From Dryococelus australis (taxonomy: Eukaryota; Arthropoda; Insecta; Phasmatodea; Phasmatidae), in NCBI GenBank assembly GCA_029891345.1, contig CM057003.1, positions 13,432,709 through 13,496,708 on the forward strand: a DNA stretch of 64,000 nt, given 5' to 3'. A program made the position numbers and the translations under genes. Positions 58,681-64,000 of this stretch are shown here, in pieces. Numbering within the stretch: position 1 is the first letter of the stretch; every line of letters starts with the position of its first letter. The notes beneath the pieces are model-generated. The model was not told where the DNA came from, searched no databases, and saw only the letters and a program-made list of their open reading frames with translations.

Positions 58681-59799
58681 TGGGTTGACTTCTTTAGTGT
58701 GCAATGTTGAAAGATGTCTCTTTAAAATGTTTCTTTTTTGGGTTCGGTAGATAAGGCATACCAAGTTTAATTATTGACATATCTTTGGTTTTGAAAATAA
58801 GCGTCTCAGCAGCAACTAACTAAACTGTTATGAGAGCATACTACTTAACTACTAGCGTGCCAGGTTTTCCGGCAATCGGTTAAGAAGGCCTAGTTCCGAG
58901 GATACAGTATCAAAATTTTACTCATTTATTTAGGTAGTGCAATCAGGTTAACAGACCCAATGACAGCGGTGAAGTGATCCGCAATTTTTGCACTTTGTAT
59001 ACACACACGCATGTACGTTAAATACTCGGCTCCTGATAGTGCCGCATATTAGATTGATTGAGTGATTTCCTATGGAGGCTAAATTGCAAGTGGCGAAAAG
59101 TTTATGTGACCTAGTAAACTAAAAAGCAAGTGGTGGAAGATTTCAGTCAAATAAAATCTAACGAGATATTGAAGTATTTACTTGCTTTAAAATGAATGTA
59201 TTTGAAATGCAAACTTTTGTATCAACATCTCTGATACAATAAAAAATTGGCACTTACCAATAGCCTACTACGACTTTTAGCATGGTTTCTCCTCATTAAC
59301 TTCTATTATGCTTCTTTCCTATTCGGTCCAATTTCTTCATGCCTGAGTTCACACCATAAACTTACTTCCTTCACTATCAAATAAACTACGAATAAGTCAC
59401 GAAAATTGACATAGCACATGTATTGCTACGGTAACATTGTATCGTAAAGAGGAAAGAATCTATTGTGGTACAAGTATACTAAAATATACGCTAGTAATAA
59501 TGTTTGTCAAGAATAAAGGTTTCAATGTATAAAACACGAAACTGAAACTGCCATTATGAAACACGATATTTCCAATAGACATCTATTTGCTTTGTTCAGA
59601 AATAGCGTGAATTCGAGATCCTCCAGAAAATAATTTCAAAGCAAAATTTAATGTATTTGCTTCTAATGTTAAACGGATGAATTAATATTATCTTTCTTTC
59701 ACAGTCTGTTGCATTTCTCAAATGATTGTATCGCATTGTCGTTTTATTATCCCAGCAGTATCAGACTACTCGTTGCCTAACTTACGCATGCTATGTAAA

Positions 59800-60165
59800 G
59801 GCAGTTCACGGTAAACTGTATAAATATGGTGTATTATTACGCCACACGTAAAACTGTCTCTGCCAAGGCCCTCATAACTTTATTCATGCGTCGGCAAAGC
59901 GAAACTTTCAAGCTATAGGACTAAGAAATATTTTACAAACTCGCAATTCTTTACACTTATACGCGTTAAAATAATATAAGACAAAATAAATAATTCGACT
60001 TTTCACAAATGTTTACCTCACACTGTTAATTCGACGGTACGGCAGGAAATTAGGGAACTTCACTGGACGCATAGTAGCCAGTGTGCTTGCCATCGCAGAC
60101 GCAGGTCGAGACAGTGACATTATTCAAAGGTTGATTTCAAAAGTGCTCACTTTATCGTGAACAGC
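59800..60165 (+). mobile_element. Family A MITE-like element, copy 6
   Basis: The left end GGCAGTTCACGGTAAACTGT is worn. The right end AAAAGTGCTCACTTTATCGT then GAACAGC is intact. The internal GTGTATTATTACGCCACACG, CTTTATTCATGCGTCGG and CAAAGGTTGATTTC blocks match copies 1 and 4. Confidence 0.82.
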
Positions 60166-60567
60166 ATACAACTATCGTTATCCTAAGAGAATAGATCAGG
60201 GTGTGACATTTTGGGACACGGCCGTGGGATTTGCGTGCACACGTGAGCGTCACAGATGGATATGAAATAAAATTAATGAAGTTAATACTTGGGGATTTTC
60301 TCGCTTAAACCGACCTATCTACGCGAGATAATTCGTTTGGAGTCAAGAACCAGTGCGCTGGTACACCGGGGGAGGTGAGATATACTGTCCTGCGTTTTAA
60401 TCCCACGTCCCAAATTGTCGCCAGTCGCCACGGGCCCCCGCCCACGCGCCTCGCTTACGCGGTCCCACCTCAAGGCCATTCTTGCATTGTAGTCGTATAC
60501 CTGATCTAACTAAATCGCATTTACTTCAATCGTGTTATTAGTCACCAAGTTATAAGTTTCATCGGAA
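60166..60567. other. Non-coding DNA with an imperfect inverted repeat
   Basis: GACATTTTGGGAC ... GTGGGA (about 60206-60230) and TCCCACGTCCCAAATTGTC (about 60400-60418) are imperfect inverted copies. A GC-rich stretch follows (60420-60475). No gene was recognised. Confidence 0.4.
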
Positions 60568-60789
60568 ATGGATCACCGTGCAAACGGTATACTGATCGTC
60601 CATTCCAAGAACCAGAAAGAGAAAGAGCAACCAATTAAGCCTAGCCCTGTTACCCTAGATGTGTTGATGCCTGAGAAAATGGATCACCCTGCAAACGGTA
60701 TACTGATCGTCCATTCCAAGAACCAGAAAGAGAAAGAGCAACCAATTAAGCCTAGCCCTGTTACCCTAGATGTGTTGATGCCTGAGAAA
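60568..60789 (+). repeat. 111-bp tandem duplication, 2 copies
   Basis: Units starting at 60568 and 60679 (ATGGATCACC) are identical except for about one base. The period is 37 codons and keeps the frame. Confidence 0.95.
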
Positions 60790-61270
60790 ATGAAGCGCGT
60801 TGATAACGTTTGGCAGTCTAACGTTTATGACCTACCAGAAATAAATGTGCCTAGCACTTCCAGAGACATTTCTGATGGTTCGAATGATGTTCTTGGTTCA
60901 CCTGCAACGAGTTACATATTATTCGGAGGGAATAAATCCTCTCCCTTCTTGCTCATTTTCACCATGGCGACAAAAAAGGGAGAATATGTGAGGTTAAAGG
61001 CATATTGCTGACATCAACGACACATAAGGAAGCGTTTAACATGAGTCCGCGCTCTTCATCTAAGATAGCTGCGTCAATGAAGAAGAAACAACGTGCAGCC
61101 AAATTTTCAGAACAAAAAAAAGAAGAAAAATTACTGTTTCCTATAGCCCGGATGCAATGTGCATCAACTGCTGTGACACTTATGACACAGACTGGATCCA
61201 GTGCAATTCTTGTATATTTATGTTTTCTAGACCCTCGATGTGATTCGAACGGGATCTGGTTCAGTATAAA
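60568..61270 (+). pseudogene. Transposase-associated C-terminal region relic with internal duplication
   Basis: The frame 60568-61011 begins with two tandem 37-residue copies (MDHRANGILIVHSKNQKEKE...). It continues with RDISDGSNDVLGS and MATKKGEYVRLKA. The next frame adds TSTTHKEAFNM and SSSKIAASMKKKQRAAKFSE. Near 61150-61220 a third frame reads MCINCCDTYDTDWIQCNSCI, the C-x2-C ... D-W-I-Q-C-x2-C pattern of the PHD-like finger that ends many insect pogo/jerky-like proteins. The His-Cys end of the finger is missing. The frames are not continuous, so this is a pseudogene or unspliced remnant. A host gene with introns is a weaker possibility. Confidence 0.5.
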
Positions 61271-61403
61271 TCTATTTATGTTTTAGTTATCTTCGACAGA
61301 AATCTAAACAAGGTACAAATGCGTAAAACTATATTGATGTTTTCCTTAGCCTCGATGGGGTTCGAACCGGCAACTGGTTCAGTATAAATATATTTGGTTT
61401 TCA
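61226..61403. repeat. Duplicated tRNA box-like block
   Basis: CCTCGATGTGATTCGAACGG with CTGGTTCAGTATAAAT occurs at about 61231-61275, and again slightly changed at 61353-61400. GGTTCGAACC in the second copy is a box B-like palindrome. It may be a SINE scrap duplicated in place. Confidence 0.55.
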
Positions 61404-62593
61404 CTTACCCAAGGCAGGAATCGCCACCAAACAAAATGGTGGGCATACATCATAAACATATTAGCAATTCGCAGCTCAGTTGCTAGTGAGCAGTGGTCGG
61501 GGTAGGGTGTGTATTTAGTGTGTAATTAGTCTCGCTACATGTAGTTACTCTTGGTATATAATTATACTTGGTACTTATTCATTACACAATTACTCATTAT
61601 GCTTTATAACTCGATATATAATTACTCATTGTGTAATTACCCTATATGGGTGTGGAACCAAGGACTGGCCAATTATACCTATCCTTCCAACCTCGTCACT
61701 CGTGTTTCGGCAGCCGATGGGTAAACATGTCTACTTATTACGTAATCATTCTCGGTAATTACAAATTATGCAATTATGAAATTACCCATTATGTAATTAC
61801 ACCTGATTATCCTGTACAGGTTTCAGAAAAAGAGCTGACACTACACCCACCAAAAATTTTTTTTAAGTTCCGCAAATGTCGCTTAGGCTCTTTGGCCACA
61901 GGCAACAGCCAATCACAGCACACAACACAAAGAAGATGGAGGAACCCATCAGTCAATCACAACACACCTCTCAGGAGGAGGGGGAGGGGGGATTATCTAA
62001 TTTATCATTGAAAGTTGGCCTAATGGCGCTTAGGCCACTATTGACTCCCTAGCATCGTGGGAGTCTAGTGTAAACACCACTACTGTTTGACATGCTACAG
62101 TTTTCGTCGTTATAATGTCAGAAGAGTTTTACAGTTGACTGGCTTTTTGGTTTCAATTATCATGTTGTGATTGGGGATAAGCGATTCCGGCTTAGAAAGT
62201 GGTGGCAATAATAAATACAGTGTATCAATTATGTTACAGTACGGATTAATGTTATGGTTTATAAATAATTTATTGAGAGACATTAATTTTAATTTCTTGA
62301 ATTACAGTGTCGCTATTTTGCAAACACTCGTGTATTTCTCTAAGTATAGAAAATAACACTGAAGGGACAACGAACAACATTAATGCGCACTCAGTTTTGT
62401 AGTATTTTGCATTAGAACTACGTATTTCCTACTAGGGATTATCGGCACACCTATATTCTCTCTGTATTAATTACCAATAATTGGAAATGAAACGAAATTT
62501 ATATATACAAATAAAATTAATTTTATGTCATCAGAAATATAAACAACTTGTGATATATGACATTCATAGGAAGGAACCAAACACGTAATGCAT
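61404..62593. other. Intergenic DNA
   Basis: It includes an ATTAC-rich region (about 61510-61805) and the second CCAAT-type repeat (61895-61990). No gene was recognised. Confidence 0.5.
61895..61990 (-). repeat. Repeat with CCAAT boxes, copy 2 (inverted)
   Basis: CAGCCAATCACAGCACACAA and CAGTCAATCACAACACACCT are followed by a purine tract AGGAGGAGGGGGAGGGGGG. This mirrors the pyrimidine tract and GTGATTGGCTG motifs at 12060-12275. Confidence 0.6.
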
Positions 62594-62845
62594 GGGGTTC
62601 GCGATGGCTAAGTGGTTCGCCTCCCACCAAGGCGAACGAGGTTCAATCTCGAGCCAGGTCACTCCCGAATTTTCGCATGTGGGAATTGTGCCGGACGATG
62701 CCGCTGGTCTGCGGGTTTTCTTGGGATCCTCACGTTTGCCCCTCACTTTCATTCCGGCGCTACTCCATGCTCACTTCAATAATCCTCATTGGTTCTCAAA
62801 ACCTCGCTTTAAATATCAACTCAAATCTCTTCACTCGTTCAAGTT
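62594..62845 (+). mobile_element. tRNA-derived SINE, main family
   Basis: Head GCGATGGCTAAGTGGTTCGC (box A region) and GAGGTTCAATCTC (box B). Body GTGCCGGACGATGCCGCTGG, then TTCATTCCGGCGCTACTCCA, tail CTCAAAACCTCGCTTTAAAT. It ends about 75 bp from the aldo-keto reductase exon. Confidence 0.88.
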
Positions 62846-62920
62846 ATAGATGGAGTGAATTTTCAAAGGTTTGATTTAAATAGTGTCAAGACACTGGGTT
62901 TAGACTATACCTATTGTCAC

Positions 62921-63143
62921 GCTTTGCACCCGGAGCCCCCAGAGGTGCGAAGGCACACACGGTGACATCCAGTGCCTTGCAGAATGCCGTCAGCTCTCTT
63001 TGCTGGTAATGTACGTTCACCTTCACCTGGAGGTTGGCTGGCGGGATCCTCGCCGCCTTCACTATGCGCTTTATCTGGCGGGAGTTGAAGTTGGACAACC
63101 CGATGGAGCGGGCCCTTCCTGCGTCTACCTGAGCCTCCATCGC
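62921..63143 (-). CDS. Aldo-keto reductase exon (partial gene)
   Basis: NAD(P)H-dependent carbonyl reductase of the AKR superfamily, a soluble (beta/alpha)8 barrel. The minus strand reads AMEAQVDAGRARSIGLSNFN, then SRQIKRIVKAARIPPANLQV, and FCKALDVTVCAFAPLGAPG. Sections such as A-R-S-I-G-x-S-N-F-N and F-x-P-L-G-x-P-G are AKR signatures of the middle of the barrel. The exon is taken to begin after AAAG (63147-63144), so the preceding exon would end in the usual T-W-K. The donor is either GTGACA (62920) or GTGCAA (62929). Other exons, with the catalytic Tyr, Lys and His, were not found, so the gene is incomplete here. No frame damage is seen in the exon. Orphan exon or pseudogene cannot be excluded. 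Confidence 0.8.
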
Positions 63144-63769
63144 CTTTAACAAGCATTACACGATACACTATGTCATGAGAACTTCACTGAACATGCAGTT
63201 GAATTATCAGTACAAGTAGAATATACGTGCGACATTTTATTTCATACTGTATACAAAGTGTATAGGAAACATGTGTACAAACTCGGGTACGTGATTCGTG
63301 ACTGGAAAAGAGGAAGATTGATATCGGACACCCATGGTTCATCTCAAATCTTAAGGGCTGTAGTAGCCACTAAAGACGGTAGGCGACAAGGACATTGCGT
63401 GGGATATTAGGAAAAGTACTTACGTTAGAACACAAATTTGTACACGGAGCAAGTAAACCAAGATCTTGGATACACGGTAGGTATGGTCCTTCGTACACAC
63501 CCCCATTACGTAAATAATAGGGGTTGGCATCCTTTGATTGCATGCAACACATACACCGTGAGTTTAAAGTGATTGTGGATATCATGGGATGAAGCAGGAC
63601 GACGTAAGTAGCAAATAAGTCACCCTTGTTGCAACTCTCTAGGACCCACCGTTTCCGGTTAGATCGTAAACGAAGGGTACAGTGGTAACAATACCACGGC
63701 CTAGTGAGTAGGCAACCCTCACCGCACTCGGTGGAATACAACGGGGATCCCCGCCGAATGCGTGAAAAG
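63144..63769. other. Non-coding DNA, possibly AKR intron
   Basis: No further AKR exon was recognised upstream on the minus strand. The sequence is unremarkable. Confidence 0.45.
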
Positions 63770-64000
63770 TGTGGCGGCACATAATAGCGAGGTCCTGAGA
63801 GCCGATGAGGGTTGTTGAGGTGAGTATGGAGCTGCGCCGGAATAAAAGGCCGGGGAATCAGGAGAACCCCGCGAAAACCCGCCGACCAGCGGCATCGTCC
63901 AGCACGATGTCCACATGCGAACATCCGAGGGGGGGGGTGACCCGGCCGGGAATTGAACCCGATTCGCCTTGGTGAGAGGCGAGCAGGGTAACCGCTCGCC
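63770..64000 (-). mobile_element. tRNA-derived SINE, main family, inverted, cut by the window end
   Basis: The minus strand shows the head GTGACCCGG-flanked box B (GGGTTCAATTCC), the body GTGCTGGACGATGCCGCTGG and the tail CTCAGGACCTCGCTATTATG. The head continues past the window edge. Confidence 0.85.

Larger units (their letters stand above)
56806..59799. other. AT-rich intergenic DNA
   Basis: No gene was recognised. It contains the second copy of a dispersed repeat (57010-57225), a GC-richer patch at 57460-57660 without clear coding, and the palindrome at 58631-58680. Confidence 0.55.

Noticed and set aside
63370..63924. 184-codon minus-strand ORF
   Set aside because: Its first part is SINE sequence and the rest has no motif; no AKR similarity despite the position upstream of the AKR exon.

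Overview
The window reads as nuclear DNA of an insect, probably of a hemimetabolous or polyneopteran lineage (inference). It is AT-rich and poor in genes. It has spliced genes with GT-AG introns, a clan 3 (CYP6-like) cytochrome P450, pieces of arthropod-type ionotropic receptors, and dense decayed retrotransposons, DNA transposons, tRNA-derived SINEs and satellites. Nothing prokaryotic was seen.

Two host genes are supported. A cytochrome P450 (48422-56742, + strand) can be assembled from five exons, all interrupted in phase 1, giving an uninterrupted 531-residue protein. An aldo-keto reductase exon (62921-63143, - strand) continues outside what can be recognised. Three or four GC-rich patches (about 5.9, 15.8-16.2, 22.3-22.7 and possibly 36.0 kb) look like frameshifted fragments of ionotropic receptor (IR) genes. 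Three of them sit directly beside copies of one short inverted-repeat transposon family.

Layout: 0-4.2 kb Ty3/gypsy pol relic and AT microsatellite; 5.4-6.6 kb IR fragment between two inverted copies of family A; 8.8-9.4 kb a second inverted-repeat element (family B); 10.0-11.9 kb a long element with family A ends; 12-14.3 kb gag-protease relic on the minus strand; 15-18.3 kb tandem repeat, family A copy, duplicated IR fragment and SINEs; 19.1-22.1 kb a pogo-like transposon with recognisable ends; 22.3-23.2 kb possible IR piece plus family A; 25.2-26.2 kb coiled-coil gag-like relic; 29.1-34.5 kb a 5.4 kb element with inverted arms of about 1.1 kb; 38.5-40.8 kb R1-clade reverse transcriptase relic abutting a SINE; 42.3-42.5 kb a third inverted-repeat element (family C); 44.2-46.1 kb Tc1-like deletion derivative, 93-bp triplication and a 17-copy 31-bp minisatellite; 46.2-47.4 kb gag with two CCHC knuckles; 48.4-56.8 kb the P450 gene with transposon relics in its introns; 59.8-61.3 kb family A copy and a transposase-like C-terminal piece; 62.6-64 kb SINEs around the aldo-keto reductase exon.

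The P450 and the aldo-keto reductase are both oxidoreductase families often used in detoxification, but nothing here shows that they act together. The most unusual structures are the association of family A with IR fragments, the 5.4 kb foldback element, and the GC-rich minisatellite that is open in most frames. All assignments come from reading the sequence by eye; no database search was possible.
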